From: Opitutales bacterium
GTDB lineage: Bacteria > Verrucomicrobiota > Verrucomicrobiae > Opitutales > CAG-312
NCBI GenBank assembly: GCA_017623955.1
Contig: JAGAOA010000111.1
Location: 1 to 12,557 of the forward strand
Length of the DNA stretch: 12,557 bases
Reading direction: 5' to 3'
The notes under the pieces are model-generated. The model saw only the letters and a program-made list of their open reading frames with translations. It ran no database searches and was not told the DNA's origin. Positions within the stretch are counted from its first letter, which is position 1. The number at the start of each line of letters is the position of its first letter. Positions 1 to 7,915 of the stretch are shown here, piece by piece. The position numbers and the translations under genes were made by a program.

Positions 1-1493
1 TCAGAATGCAGAAGTTTGACCCTTATTTGAACGTAGATCCTGGAATGATGAGCCCATTCCAACACGGCGAAGTTTATGTTCTAGACGATGGTGCTGAAAC
101 AGATTTAGACCTCGGTCACTATGAACGTTTTACACACTGTAAACTTAGTCGCTTTAACAGTATGTCGAGCGGTCAGGTTTATGAACACGTTTTACAAAAA
201 GAACGTCGCGGAGATTATCAAGGAAAGACTGTTCAAGTTATTCCTCATGTAACAAACGAAATCAAAGAGCGTTTGTATGCAGCAAGTAAAGATATCGATG
301 TTTTAATTACTGAAATTGGAGGTACTGTTGGTGATATCGAAGGATTGCCTTTCTTAGAAGCATTGCGTCAATTCTCTCTTGAAGTAGGTAAAGAAAATGT
401 GTTGTTTATACATATCACTCTATTGCCCTATTTGAAAGCTGCGGGAGAACTTAAAACAAAACCATCGCAACAGAGTGTTGCTAAGTTGCGTGAAATTGGC
501 ATTCAGCCCGATATTCTTGTATGCCGTACAGAACAACCAATGGACGATGATATGCGTATGAAGTTATCAATGTTCTGTAATGTAGAACAACGTGCTGTAA
601 TTGAAGAACGCGATGTTGAACATTCTATTTACGAATTGCCTTTGATGCTCGATAAAGAAGGTATGGGCGATCTCATTGTCCAAAAATTGCATATAGACTG
701 TTCTCCTAGCGATATGAGTAGTTGGGAAAATATTGTTCGTCGCGTTATATCTCCAAGCAATGGCGAATGTACGATTGCGGTAGTGGGCAAATATATCAAT
801 TTGCAAGACGCATATAAGTCAGTTTATGAATCTCTTGCTCATGCTGGTATCGGAAACGATTGTGCTGTTAAAATTTTGCGAGTAGATTCTGAAGAGGTAG
901 AAGCTAAGGGGGCAGATGCTATTTTATCGGGCGTAGACGGTATTCTCATCCCTGGAGGCTTTGGAGATAGAGGTATTGCTGGCAAAATATTGGCAGCAAA
1001 ATATGCCCGCGAAAATAATATTCCATATTTTGGCGTAGGGTTGGGAATGCAAGTCGCAGTAATTGAATATGCTCGCAATGTTTTGAAATTGGCAGATGCC
1101 AATAGTAGTGAGTTTGATGCTAAAACTTCAAATCCTGTTATATCGAGCTTTGAAGATTTAGATAAGGCAAGTTCTATGCGTCTTGGTTCGTACGAATGTA
1201 AGTTGATTGGCGATTCTATATCGGCAAAGGCGTATGGCGAAGAATTTGTAAGAGAACGTCATCGTCATCGTTACGAACTCAATAATGCATATCGCACTCG
1301 CTTAGAAGGTGCTGGTATGGTTATTGCAGGTGTAAATCCAAAGCGTGATTTAGTTGAAATTGTTGAAGTGAAAAATCATCCATGGTTTGTGGGTGTTCAA
1401 TTCCATCCAGAGTTTCAATCTAAGCCATCGCAACCTCATCCATTAATTTGTGCATTTGTGGCTGAGGCTTTAAAATATGCAAAATCTAAGTAA
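1..1493 (+). CDS. pyrG: CTP synthase, 5'-truncated by window edge
   Basis: This is most of CTP synthase, which makes CTP from UTP, ATP and glutamine-derived ammonia in the cytoplasm. The frame is open from base 3. Compared with the E. coli protein about 37 N-terminal residues, including the VSSLGKG nucleotide loop, lie outside the window, so the ATG at 6 is internal. Visible synthetase signatures include [30 protein letters not shown] and [10 protein letters not shown]. The C-terminal glutaminase domain keeps the oxyanion-hole [16 protein letters not shown] and the FHPEF His/Glu pair. The nucleophile motif, usually GICLGMQ, reads GVGLGMQ: codon 1038-1040 is GGG (Gly) in place of the catalytic Cys. 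If real, glutamine hydrolysis should be lost and the enzyme would depend on free ammonia. It is the first visible gene of a run with the sialidase-like gene and kdsA. Family certain; activity uncertain. Confidence 0.97.
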   Translation, partial: RMQKFDPYLNVDPGMMSPFQHGEVYVLDDGAETDLDLGHYERFTHCKLSRFNSMSSGQVYEHVLQKERRGDYQGKTVQVIPHVTNEIKERLYAASKDIDVLITEIGGTVGDIEGLPFLEALRQFSLEVGKENVLFIHITLLPYLKAAGELKTKPSQQSVAKLREIGIQPDILVCRTEQPMDDDMRMKLSMFCNVEQRAVIEERDVEHSIYELPLMLDKEGMGDLIVQKLHIDCSPSDMSSWENIVRRVISPSNGECTIAVVGKYINLQDAYKSVYESLAHAGIGNDCAVKILRVDSEEVEAKGADAILSGVDGILIPGGFGDRGIAGKILAAKYARENNIPYFGVGLGMQVAVIEYARNVLKLADANSSEFDAKTSNPVISSFEDLDKASSMRLGSYECKLIGDSISAKAYGEEFVRERHRHRYELNNAYRTRLEGAGMVIAGVNPKRDLVEIVEVKNHPWFVGVQFHPEFQSKPSQPHPLICAFVAEALKYAKSK

Positions 1494-1511
1494 AAAATAA
1501 AAAAGTATATT

Positions 1512-2687
1512 ATGAAAAAAGTATTATTAGGTTCGCTTGTTGTTTTGTTTGCGTTAACATTGTCGGCAAGTGAACCTGTAATGCTTAACAAGAATGAAAA
1601 GCCTCTTGTAAAGTCGGTGGAAACTGTATTGGAACTTCCACCGACCGATAATAATCCTCGCAATTCAGAAGGTGCATTTGTTACACTAAAAGACGGCACA
1701 ATAATGTATGCGTTTTCGCGTTATCATGGTGGCAGTTGGGACGATAATGCACCTTCGGATATTGCTGCTCGTTATTCTTATGATGGTGGCAAAACTTGGA
1801 CTAAAGAAGATGAAATTTTGTTCAAATGTGGCACTAAAACGGGCGATAATTTAATGAGTGTTTCGCTTTTGCGTTTGCAAAATGGCGAGATTGCAATAAT
1901 GTATCTGCAAAAATTTGTTGAGCCATGTGGCAGAATAAATTGTATGCCTAAAATCCGTTTTTCAAAAGACGAATGTAAAACGTGGTCGGAGGTTGTTGAT
2001 TGTATCCCATATTCTGCAAGAGGTTACTATGTAGTCAATAACGATAGAGTTATTCAGCTTAAAAATGGTAGATTGCTTGTTCCAACTTGTTATGCAAAAC
2101 AACTGCCAAAGGGGGTATCGCAAAGATCTATTGACTATGTGTACTATTCTGACGATAATGGCAGAACATGGAAGGAATCAGAATGGTTGTTGCCTGCTAC
2201 TCATAAAACTCGTAAAGGTCTTCAAGAACCTGGTTTGATTGAGCTTCAAAATGGCAATGTTATGTTGTTTGCACGCACCGATTTAAAGTATCAATATAAG
2301 TCGTTCTCGGCTGACAAGGGCGAAACGTGGTCGGCTCCTGTTCAAGCAACAGAATTTCCTAGCCCAGTTGCTCCATTGTCGATAAAACGCAATCCTGCTG
2401 ATAATTCGTTGATAGCAGTTTGGTGTGGAAAACAATCAGGGTGGAATTTCCCAAAGCCCGCAAAAAAAACGTGGGGTAGAACTCCGTTAGTTATGGCTGT
2501 TAGCTACGATGACGGTAATACATGGGAAAAACATACAGCAATAGAAACTGATCACACAAATGGATTCTGTTATACGGCAATTCATTTTACCGATGATAAT
2601 TCTATGTTGTTGGCATATTGTTGTGGCGGTAAAAATTTAGTGCCACTACAAGCAGTAAGAATTAAAAAATTTAAATTAAATAAATAA
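1512..2687 (+). CDS. Secreted sialidase-like (BNR/Asp-box) beta-propeller
   Basis: This 391-residue protein starts with a signal peptide: MKK, a hydrophobic run to about residue 17, and likely cleavage in LSA-SEP, so it is exported. The body carries five Asp-box turns, at 89-96 (SYDGGKTW), 151-158, 213-220, 266-273 and 331-338, as in the six-bladed propellers of the exo-sialidase/BNR family. An early Arg (RNSEG, residue 50) and QEPGLIEL (238-245) sit where catalytic-site residues occur in this family, but I cannot assign the full Arg triad and Tyr/Glu pair from sequence alone. Cleavage of sialic acid or another glycan end group is therefore plausible, not shown. It starts 18 bases after pyrG, stops one base before kdsA, and has no Shine-Dalgarno. 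A glycan-degrading gene between two biosynthetic housekeeping genes is unusual. Confidence 0.9.
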   Translation: MKKVLLGSLVVLFALTLSASEPVMLNKNEKPLVKSVETVLELPPTDNNPRNSEGAFVTLKDGTIMYAFSRYHGGSWDDNAPSDIAARYSYDGGKTWTKEDEILFKCGTKTGDNLMSVSLLRLQNGEIAIMYLQKFVEPCGRINCMPKIRFSKDECKTWSEVVDCIPYSARGYYVVNNDRVIQLKNGRLLVPTCYAKQLPKGVSQRSIDYVYYSDDNGRTWKESEWLLPATHKTRKGLQEPGLIELQNGNVMLFARTDLKYQYKSFSADKGETWSAPVQATEFPSPVAPLSIKRNPADNSLIAVWCGKQSGWNFPKPAKKTWGRTPLVMAVSYDDGNTWEKHTAIETDHTNGFCYTAIHFTDDNSMLLAYCCGGKNLVPLQAVRIKKFKLNK

Positions 2688-2688
2688 A

Positions 2689-3486
2689 ATGATTTTTGAA
2701 AATACAGATAAACTTCTTTTGATTGCTGGTCCTTGTTCTCTGGAATGTGAAGCATTGAGTATGCAGGTTGCAGAAGTTGTAGCCGATATTGCTAAACGTT
2801 ACGAAAACGAGCTTACAGTTGTCTTCAAAGGTAGCTTTGATAAAGCCAATCGCACTAGTCTGAAAAGTCCGCGAGGGCCTGGAATAGATGAAGGTTTACA
2901 AATTTTAGCAAATGTAAAAAGTAAGTTCGGATTGCCAGTTCTCACAGATGTTCATGAAACTTCGCAGTGTGTTAAAGTTGCAGAAGTCTGCGATGTGTTG
3001 CAAATTCCAGCATTTTTGTCACGTCAAACAGACTTGTTGGTTGCGGCTGCTCAAACTGGTAAAGTTGTAAATGTAAAGAAAGGGCAGTTTATGTCGCCAT
3101 ACGATATGAAGTATGCCGTTTCTAAATTGCGCGATGCTGGTTGTGTGGAAACTTGGCAAACCGATAGAGGTACAACTTTTGGTTATGGCAATTTAGTTGT
3201 AGATATGCGTTCTTTCCCCATTATGGCAGAAAATAATACGCCAGTGATTATCGATGCAACTCATTCAACGCAACTTCCCAGTGCAAATGCAGGTGTAAGT
3301 GGTGGCGATAGACGTTTTGTAAAACCTCTTGCAAAGGCTGCTATTGCAGCAGGTGCAAATGGCTTGTTTATAGAAACGCATCCAGAACCAGAAAAAGCTC
3401 TCAGCGATGCAGCAACACAACTACCGCTAAACGAACTTGAAGATTTATTGAAGGTTTGTGTAGCCATAAAAAAAGCTTCATCATAA
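2689..3486 (+). CDS. kdsA: 3-deoxy-8-phosphooctulonate synthase
   Basis: This enzyme condenses phosphoenolpyruvate with arabinose 5-phosphate to give Kdo 8-phosphate, the committed step to the Kdo sugar of lipopolysaccharide, so the host should have an LPS outer membrane. The 265 residues are full length for the family. Visible motifs are AGPCSLEC (13-20), [61 protein letters not shown] and IETHPEPE. Cys16 stands where metal-dependent KdsA enzymes have their metal-ligand Cys and where the E. coli-type metal-free enzymes have Asn, so this is probably the metal-dependent class. The start lies one base after the sialidase-like stop (TAA-A-ATG) with no Shine-Dalgarno, which points to translational coupling in a pyrG to kdsA operon. 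The pyrG-kdsA order is known in other Gram-negatives, for example pseudomonads. Confidence 0.97.
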   Translation: MIFENTDKLLLIAGPCSLECEALSMQVAEVVADIAKRYENELTVVFKGSFDKANRTSLKSPRGPGIDEGLQILANVKSKFGLPVLTDVHETSQCVKVAEVCDVLQIPAFLSRQTDLLVAAAQTGKVVNVKKGQFMSPYDMKYAVSKLRDAGCVETWQTDRGTTFGYGNLVVDMRSFPIMAENNTPVIIDATHSTQLPSANAGVSGGDRRFVKPLAKAAIAAGANGLFIETHPEPEKALSDAATQLPLNELEDLLKVCVAIKKASS

Positions 3487-3512
3487 CATTGGTATAATTT
3501 ATTTATGTGAGT

Positions 3513-3539
3513 AAAAAAGAGCCGTACGGCTCTTTTTTT
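3513..3539. terminator. Rho-independent terminator after kdsA (possibly bidirectional)
   Basis: A perfect inverted repeat, GAGCC-GTAC-GGCTC, is flanked by six A on the left and seven T on the right. It ends the pyrG to kdsA operon 27 bases after the kdsA stop. The A and T runs on both sides would let it work on either strand. Confidence 0.93.
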
Positions 3540-3723
3540 GTATGTGTTCTTAGTTATAGATTATATGGAGTGTATGCTAATAATCCTTTTTTATAAATAT
3601 AAATCGAAATAAAAATGTGTTTATGCATCCGTGTTTTTCAAATGGGTAAGATGTTCCTAGTATAAAGTACTGTCAATAAATGTATATTTTTACTATAAAA
3701 TTAAAAAAAAATAAAAAAAAGGC

Positions 3724-3754
3724 TTGCATTTAAAAATAAATAGTATTGTATAGA
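3724..3754 (+). promoter_or_regulatory. Probable tRNA-Thr promoter
   Basis: TTGCAT (3724-3729) is a fair -35 box. TATAGA (3749-3754), with 19-base spacing, or TGTATA (3747-3752), with 17, could be the -10, ending 12-14 bases before the tRNA. The rest of 3540-3766 is AT-rich and holds no convincing gene. Confidence 0.5.
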
Positions 3755-3766
3755 AAAGATAATCAA

Positions 3767-3842
<76 letters not shown>

Positions 3843-3845
3843 CTT

Positions 3846-3882
3846 TAAAAAAGCGGTTTCCGAGTCGGATACCGCTTTTTTT
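3846..3882 (+). terminator. Terminator after tRNA-Thr
   Basis: AGCGGT and ACCGCT pair, continued by TCCG/CGGA across one T-T mismatch. A-rich sequence precedes the hairpin and a run of T follows it. It starts a few bases after the CCA end and would terminate the tRNA transcript. Confidence 0.88.
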
Positions 3883-3930
3883 GTGGGTTTGCAAGGCATT
3901 TTGCTCTTTCTGTTTGCTCAAAAATGTGTT

Positions 3931-3957
3931 TGCGTTTTGTGCGTATTGTGCGTATTG
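3931..3957. repeat. Three tandem 9-bp repeats (TGCGTWTTG)
   Basis: TGCGTTTTG, TGCGTATTG and TGCGTATTG follow each other without gaps about 90 bases after the tRNA. Two further units lie at 10159-10176. They could be binding sites for the recombinase or an accessory factor, but this is only a guess from position. Confidence 0.5.
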
Positions 3958-3969
3958 ATACTGCAAAAA

Positions 3970-3993
3970 GTTGGCTACAAAGTTGGCTACAAA
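3970..3993. repeat. Two tandem 12-bp repeats (GTTGGCTACAAA), possible integrase arm sites
   Basis: GTTGGCTACAAA occurs twice in exact tandem, 128 bases after the tRNA and before the first element gene. Short direct repeats beside a tRNA attachment site are typical arm-type binding sites of tyrosine recombinases. This function is inferred from position only. Confidence 0.55.
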
Positions 3994-4010
3994 ACCAAAG
4001 TGTTTGTCGC

Positions 4011-4042
4011 AAAAAAATACTCCAGAAAATTATCTGGAGTAT
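4011..4042 (-). terminator. Terminator of the integrase operon
   Basis: ATACTCCAGA and TCTGGAGTAT form a perfect 10-bp stem with a 6-base loop. On the minus strand it is followed by seven T. It lies 37 bases past the stop of the last operon gene (Lar-like), closing the 8320 to 4079 operon. Confidence 0.92.
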
Positions 4043-4078
4043 CGCGTTCTTAACTGTCCTTTTTATTTTTTCTCTTGT

Positions 4079-4531
4079 CTAATCCCGAACTATGTTTTTT
4101 GAGATTTCTTCAGCTACTACCGTTTCGAGAATTTCATTTGCGTTACCAGCCCACACGACGAGGGTTTCTTCTATTTCTTTGTTTGTGCGTGGATTGATAA
4201 CACCGAAGAGTTTATTTTCTATAATTGCGTCGATTATCTTTTCGCCTATATTCTTTGGTATTACTACGACGTTTTGCTCTTTTGAACTATCTTGTTTTTC
4301 CGGATAGTTCTCTTTCTCATTAGCGTTTTGGGGGAAGCTAAAAGCCCTTCGGACTATTTCAGTGGCCGCTCGATTATTCCACTCTCTGATTGCATCTTCT
4401 TTTGTGTTGAAAGAATCTGAACTCGACAGGCATTGATGGCATCTAACTCTGTAATGTCCATTGAAGTGTTCTGTGTATGTATTGCCACCACAAAATGGGC
4501 ATTTAAGTGGTTCTTCACTTCCCCACAGCAT
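4079..4531 (-). CDS. Lar-like (restriction alleviation) zinc-ribbon protein
   Basis: Residues 9-55 match the Lar-like pattern found in phage and plasmid genes: LKCPFCGG (Cys11, Cys14), a second pair CHQC (Cys31, Cys34), then TKEDAIREWNNR (Trp51 to Arg54). Lar of the Rac prophage modulates type I restriction in favour of unmodified DNA. Most family members are only predicted, so anti-restriction activity is an inference. The C-terminal ~95 residues are unusual for this short family and I do not recognise them: a charged linker, then VIPKNIGEKIIDAIIENKLFG. The frame is open upstream of 4531, but ATG 4531 is preferred because it has AGGGGA about six bases upstream and begins exactly at the Cys domain. 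It overlaps the upstream ribbon-helix-helix gene by 17 bases. Last gene of the operon. Confidence 0.8.
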   Translation of the reverse strand: MLWGSEEPLKCPFCGGNTYTEHFNGHYRVRCHQCLSSSDSFNTKEDAIREWNNRAATEIVRRAFSFPQNANEKENYPEKQDSSKEQNVVVIPKNIGEKIIDAIIENKLFGVINPRTNKEIEETLVVWAGNANEILETVVAEEISKNIVRD

Positions 4532-4712
4532 ACGTTTCCCCTTTTTCTTTGTTCTGATTTTTCTTTTGTTTAGCAAGCTCGCAAAAAACATTACAGATAA
4601 AATTCGACCTGTTGCGATTTTCATTTTCTGCCATTTCGTCTATTTGTTTGAGTAGACGCAATGGCATTGATATTGATATTTGGATTGTTTTTTCTTTTTT
4701 TTGTTTTGGCAT
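4515..4712 (-). CDS. Small ribbon-helix-helix DNA-binding protein
   Basis: This 65-residue basic protein fits the CopG/Arc ribbon-helix-helix layout: a beta strand (TIQISISMP, 9-17), helix A (RLLKQIDEMAENENR), a turn with NRS, helix B (NFICNVFCELAKQ), then a charged tail rich in Lys and Gln. Such proteins bind DNA as dimers and often repress their own operons or act as accessory factors in mobile elements. AAAGGAAC stands just upstream of the ATG. It starts 10 bases after the ASCH gene and overlaps the Lar-like gene. No toxin gene is recognisable next to it, so an antitoxin role is not supported. Its DNA target is unknown. Confidence 0.75.
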   Translation of the reverse strand: MPKQKKEKTIQISISMPLRLLKQIDEMAENENRNRSNFICNVFCELAKQKKNQNKEKGETYAVGK

Positions 4713-4722
4713 ATTGTTCCTT

Positions 4723-5229
4723 TCATTTTATTGCGACTATCTTAAACTCAATCACGCATACGTCTGGGTTTTTATTCCAGATGTCCTTACCGTTTATTTT
4801 TTCAAAAATATGTTTAAAGCCTATTTTGTAGGTAGACGGAGGAATATCTCTCAATATAAAAGTAGCCAAGTCTGTTTCGAATTCTGGGCTAACTCCTTCT
4901 TTGATTGCATCGCTTTCGGATATTTCTTGCAACGGTTCACGTCTGAGCCCTGTTATTTCTAATTCAATTCTGGAATATTTGCGAGGCATAAACATTGACG
5001 GCTTCCAGCCTTTTGAATCTACAATATAGCCAAAGTCGGCTTTATATTGGATTTTATCGCCGATTATTTTATACGGTTCACGAACATAAAATCTTTCTCC
5101 GACAAAATATCTGCTGTATTTTTTTTGCCAAATACGTCGAGTTTGTGTCTTTTTTCCGGATAGAATAGCTCTGACCATTTCGGGAGAAAAGAGTATCGGT
5201 CTATAATACGTCTGTTGTATCGTTTTCAT
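4723..5229 (-). CDS. Phage-type ASCH-domain protein
   Basis: The 168 residues follow the order of phage-associated ASCH proteins: RPILFSPEMVRAILSGKKTQTRR at the N-terminus (10-32), then GERFYVREPY, a short insert, KPSMFMPRKYSRIELEITGLR, LQEISESDAIKEGV, and the C-terminal INGKDIWNKNPDVCVIEF. The ASCH fold resembles the RNA-binding PUA domain, and a role in RNA or modified-nucleotide binding is proposed for the family. The activity of this phage subgroup is not established. The ATG overlaps the end of the membrane-protein gene by 29 bases and has no clear Shine-Dalgarno, so translation probably depends on coupling. Family placement is strong; function unknown. Confidence 0.85.
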   Translation of the reverse strand: MKTIQQTYYRPILFSPEMVRAILSGKKTQTRRIWQKKYSRYFVGERFYVREPYKIIGDKIQYKADFGYIVDSKGWKPSMFMPRKYSRIELEITGLRREPLQEISESDAIKEGVSPEFETDLATFILRDIPPSTYKIGFKHIFEKINGKDIWNKNPDVCVIEFKIVAIK

Positions 5230-5506
5230 TGGGTTTGGTGATGTTTTTTATTCCATGTTTTGCGATAGCTTGGGCGAGCAATCCAGTTTGATCATCAACG
5301 TAGAGTTTTGAACCTTCGTTGAACTGTATAATTTGACATTTTGTCTTTGATTTTATTACTTCTTCTAACGTAAAAGTTCTAATCAACACAGCGATCACCA
5401 GAAACCAAACGGCAAACAATTCAAGTCCGTTCGCTAATAAAATTGTAGCAATGAATATCATTGCAATAGAAGCAACTGCGTTACAATTCTCAAAAAAGTA
5501 TTTCAT
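5201..5506 (-). CDS. Small two-helix membrane protein
   Basis: Of 101 residues, two hydrophobic segments at about 10-26 and 30-44, separated by a short GLEL turn, form a probable membrane hairpin. A soluble C-terminal part follows (VIKSKTKCQIIQFNEGSKLYVDDQ and on). I do not recognise the family. The ATG at 5506 has AAAGGA eight bases upstream, a good ribosome binding site. It lies 22 bases after the coiled-coil gene and overlaps the ASCH gene by 29 bases, so it is part of the integrase operon. A role at the membrane in the element's life cycle is possible, but nothing in the sequence shows which. Confidence 0.7.
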   Translation of the reverse strand: MKYFFENCNAVASIAMIFIATILLANGLELFAVWFLVIAVLIRTFTLEEVIKSKTKCQIIQFNEGSKLYVDDQTGLLAQAIAKHGIKNITKPNENDTTDVL

Positions 5507-5528
5507 TTCTTATTTCCTTTCGTTTCGG

Positions 5529-5732
5529 TTATGGTTCCATTTTAATTCGCCAAAGCAGTTTTCCGATTTTATCGTCATACGATTTCTCCAAAGAATCATA
5601 TTCAAACTTTGTCAGTAATTTCTTTGTTTTGAGTAATCGCTTTGTTTTTTCTTCCAGAAGAGCGTCTAATTCGTTTGCCATTTGCAAAACTTTTCTCGCT
5701 CGCGTTTCGACGGGATTTTTAGGTTGTTTCAT
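5529..5732 (-). CDS. Small coiled-coil protein, unknown
   Basis: This 67-residue, Lys- and Leu-rich protein is likely helical almost throughout, with heptad-like spacing in KVLQMANELDALLEEKTKRLL and in FEYDSLEKSYDDKIGKLL. There is no signal peptide or membrane segment and I recognise no family. AAAGGAAA precedes the ATG by a few bases. It begins 17 bases after the integrase stop. The position directly behind the integrase would fit an accessory recombination factor, but it lacks an obvious DNA-binding motif, so that remains speculation. Confidence 0.6.
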   Translation of the reverse strand: MKQPKNPVETRARKVLQMANELDALLEEKTKRLLKTKKLLTKFEYDSLEKSYDDKIGKLLWRIKMEP

Positions 5733-5749
5733 ATTTTCCTTTCTTTTGG

Positions 5750-6958
5750 TTAAAGGGCTTTGACGTTCATTTCTAATACGGCAGCGTAGTATTTGAGCAT
5801 TGTTCTTGGATCATCACCGATAATATCGGCGACCTTATAAACATCGCCATTTGTCGCACGCAAAAAGTCAGATGTTGCCATTTTACGCAATTCGTGGAGT
5901 CCTTTTTGTCGATTGAAGAAGAGTTTTATCCACTGGTTTGTTGTTCGTGATGTTGCATCAAGGCGAGCTGTTTCGGTTTGGGCTGTGATAATGAATTCGT
6001 TTTCGTCGCCTCTGAACAAGGCCTTTTTCCAACGCAAAACTCGTTCGGGTGAAACTGGTATTTGTCTATCTTTTGCATTGCGTTTTGTGCTGAATTCAGA
6101 GTTGCCAGCGATGCGAATTCTATCGGTATCAATCCAACTCCAGCGAGCGTTTTGGATTTCTTTACATGTGAGAGAACAAAACCTTGCCAGCTCGTAGACT
6201 ACTGCTGTTTGTTTGCTTGGTAGTTTTGTTTTAAGACTTGGTTCTACTTGCACGCAATCTCCCAATGCGAACCCTGCAAGCAATATCATTTCTTTATCGA
6301 TTGCATCGGGTATTGGAACAAAATCCGGCTTGCGTGCTGGCAAAGGCTGCACGTCTTTCAATTCGAGAATGTTTGGTGGTATCGTATAGCCTTCGCTCTT
6401 GTAGAGCTTGAGGGCGTCAATGCTAAATACCGAAAGTGCATTTGTGATTTCGGAATTGATTGAGTGATTTAAAATCAAATCTTTATCTGTCGCAAAGTCT
6501 AAACGTTTGTCAGCATAACGTTTTGCCCGATGCGTTCTGATCACGTCGTCAGTCAATTTATCTAAGGTGATATTTTCACTATCGCGAAATGAATTTCCGA
6601 CAATTCGTTTCAAGGCATTGACGTAGCCTTTTGCTGATTGTAGCGAAACGGCTTGTCCGGAAAAATCTACTATGCGAGCAATGAACAATGTTATAATGTC
6701 GCTTAATTTTACGCTCTTATTTTTTGTTTCTGCCTTACTTCGTTCTACGCTTGATGGTTGAACTAAACCGAAGAATAAATCGCAATAGCGTTTGAACGCG
6801 ATTTCTTGAGCACTTCGAGCATCGCGGACTCCTGTCGAAAGTCGATACGCTCTACCGGCTATTGTAAATCGCGTGCAGAAGATACCTGTCCGTGCATCAC
6901 GATAGAGGTGTTGACTCGGCTTCTTTGGATTGTATGCAAAATGGGCTTTTGTTTTCAT
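5750..6958 (-). CDS. Divergent tyrosine recombinase (integrase)
   Basis: The 402-residue protein has an N-terminal arm-binding-like part (LYRDARTGIFCTRFTIAGRAYRLSTG), a core-binding region (about 80-160) and a C-terminal catalytic domain. Lys292 (STK), the HELR box (His355, Arg358) and Tyr391 (KYYA) are in place. The first catalytic Arg is not: CSLTCKEIQ aligns with the usual GLRxxEI, which puts Thr264 where Arg is expected. The box III His/Trp is Asp382 (IGDDP). Activity could be reduced or the active site rearranged. It probably integrates the element next to tRNA-Thr. Its ATG overlaps the DUF2786-like stop (ATGA), so it is translated as part of the operon starting at 8320, whose promoter carries the same operator motif as the regulator region. 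Confidence 0.88.
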   Translation of the reverse strand: MKTKAHFAYNPKKPSQHLYRDARTGIFCTRFTIAGRAYRLSTGVRDARSAQEIAFKRYCDLFFGLVQPSSVERSKAETKNKSVKLSDIITLFIARIVDFSGQAVSLQSAKGYVNALKRIVGNSFRDSENITLDKLTDDVIRTHRAKRYADKRLDFATDKDLILNHSINSEITNALSVFSIDALKLYKSEGYTIPPNILELKDVQPLPARKPDFVPIPDAIDKEMILLAGFALGDCVQVEPSLKTKLPSKQTAVVYELARFCSLTCKEIQNARWSWIDTDRIRIAGNSEFSTKRNAKDRQIPVSPERVLRWKKALFRGDENEFIITAQTETARLDATSRTTNQWIKLFFNRQKGLHELRKMATSDFLRATNGDVYKVADIIGDDPRTMLKYYAAVLEMNVKAL

Positions 6959-7623
6959 TGCAACGCGGAATTTATTTCAAACTCCTTGCCCTTTTCAAAT
7001 CCGGCTTGAAGGCTGTTATGTTCAAGTTTTCGATCTCGGTGCTGATGAGCTTTCTTCGGTGAGAGTGTTTTTTGGGCGAACTCGGTTATTGCTTTTGTTT
7101 CATTTGCTATAACAAGAGCATAGTTTTCATTTTCTTGCAGGATTTCTTCTTTTTGTTCCTTTAGTTTTTCGCTCAACCCCACATAGAATCCTGCATAGTA
7201 AGAGTATTCGTCAACAATTCTAAACAACTTTCTTTGTTTGCGTTTTTCGGCAAGATAACACGCACGCATATTGTTTAAAAGGTATTCGAAAATATAAACG
7301 GCTGTTTCTATATTGTCTTTTGTTGAAACAACAACTGCTTCTGCTGGACGAGAATAAACTTCTGTTTGGAAAAACTCCGACATAATCCATGCAATAAACG
7401 CAAGAAGCTTCGTTTTATGATCTTTCTTTTTGACGACAATAGAACGATATTCACAATCTATACTCTTCTCGTTTGTATTAAGTTGCGCTTCTGATATTTT
7501 ATGTTCTGCCATCAAACGATGTGCCATCTTCATTGCGACTTCGCATTCGTAATGGTTGCCTCTGTTATGAGTAGCCATAGCAAGAAGTTTCTTAATTCTA
7601 TCGATTATTTTCTCGTTATTCAT
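6955..7623 (-). CDS. DUF2786-like domain protein
   Basis: Residues 1-48 fit the DUF2786 pattern: IIDRIKKLLAMA, a small variable loop, then ECEVAMKMAHRLMAEHKISEAQL. The following part (about 55-170) contains YRSIVVKKKDHKTKLLAFIAWIM and a central YYAGFYVGLSEKLKEQKEE, as in longer family members with a C-terminal extension. These proteins are common on plasmids and phages, and their function is unknown. The start is taken at ATG 7623, which overlaps the upstream gene's stop (ATGAATAA). A TTG at 7644 is in frame but lies entirely inside the upstream gene and has no ribosome site. The stop overlaps the integrase start by four bases, a sign of tight coupling. 222 residues. Confidence 0.78.
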   Translation of the reverse strand: MNNEKIIDRIKKLLAMATHNRGNHYECEVAMKMAHRLMAEHKISEAQLNTNEKSIDCEYRSIVVKKKDHKTKLLAFIAWIMSEFFQTEVYSRPAEAVVVSTKDNIETAVYIFEYLLNNMRACYLAEKRKQRKLFRIVDEYSYYAGFYVGLSEKLKEQKEEILQENENYALVIANETKAITEFAQKTLSPKKAHQHRDRKLEHNSLQAGFEKGKEFEINSALQ

Positions 7624-7903
7624 ATTGTGTTCCAGTGTTGACAAGTGAACTGTTTGCTACGGGAAAAACATACACAGATTTAAGGCGTTCGCCAAAAAAC
7701 TCTAAAACGGTAAAGTTTCCGACAAGTCCGTTCCACTGTTGTGCACGTCTGCGAGCTTCATTGCACCACCAGTCAATCATACAGGGAACTATCGTTTTTT
7801 TGTCGGTGCAAACACCGTATGGATCATAGACAACGACTATATGTTCTGCTGATTTCATTGGACGCCACTTTGTAAGGCTATCTTTTATCTGTCTAATTTT
7901 CAT
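7616..7903 (-). CDS. Conserved-looking small protein, unknown
   Basis: The protein has 95 residues, is rich in Trp and basic residues, and has no signal or membrane segment. Segments such as HIVVVYDPYGVCTDK, MIDWWCNEARRRAQQWNG and FTVLEFFGERLKSVYVFPV suggest a small alpha/beta fold, but I recognise no family. ATG 7903 is chosen over an in-frame TTG at 7915 because GGAGG lies five bases upstream of it, and that TTG is itself part of this ribosome site. It starts 12 bases after the DUF6876-like stop and overlaps the DUF2786-like start by eight bases. Confidence 0.7.
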   Translation of the reverse strand: MKIRQIKDSLTKWRPMKSAEHIVVVYDPYGVCTDKKTIVPCMIDWWCNEARRRAQQWNGLVGNFTVLEFFGERLKSVYVFPVANSSLVNTGTQYE

Positions 7904-7915
7904 GGTGGCCTCCAA

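Noticed and set aside
567..1102. Minus-strand ORFs inside pyrG
   Set aside because: The pyrG frame is clearly the coding one, with conserved motifs throughout; the opposite frames have no recognisable content or start signals.
3931..3993. CRISPR-like or plasmid iteron array
   Set aside because: Units of 9 and 12 bp in direct tandem have no spacers, and no cas or replication initiator gene is present in the window.
4515..4712. Ribbon-helix-helix gene as antitoxin of a toxin-antitoxin pair
   Set aside because: The adjacent genes are an ASCH-domain protein and a Lar-like zinc ribbon; neither shows the size or motifs of a known toxin family, and the gene order is that of a longer operon.
7623..7644. 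TTG start at 7644 for the DUF2786-like gene
   Set aside because: It would add residues encoded by the upstream gene's last codons and has no ribosome site; ATG 7623 overlaps the upstream stop in a typical coupled junction.
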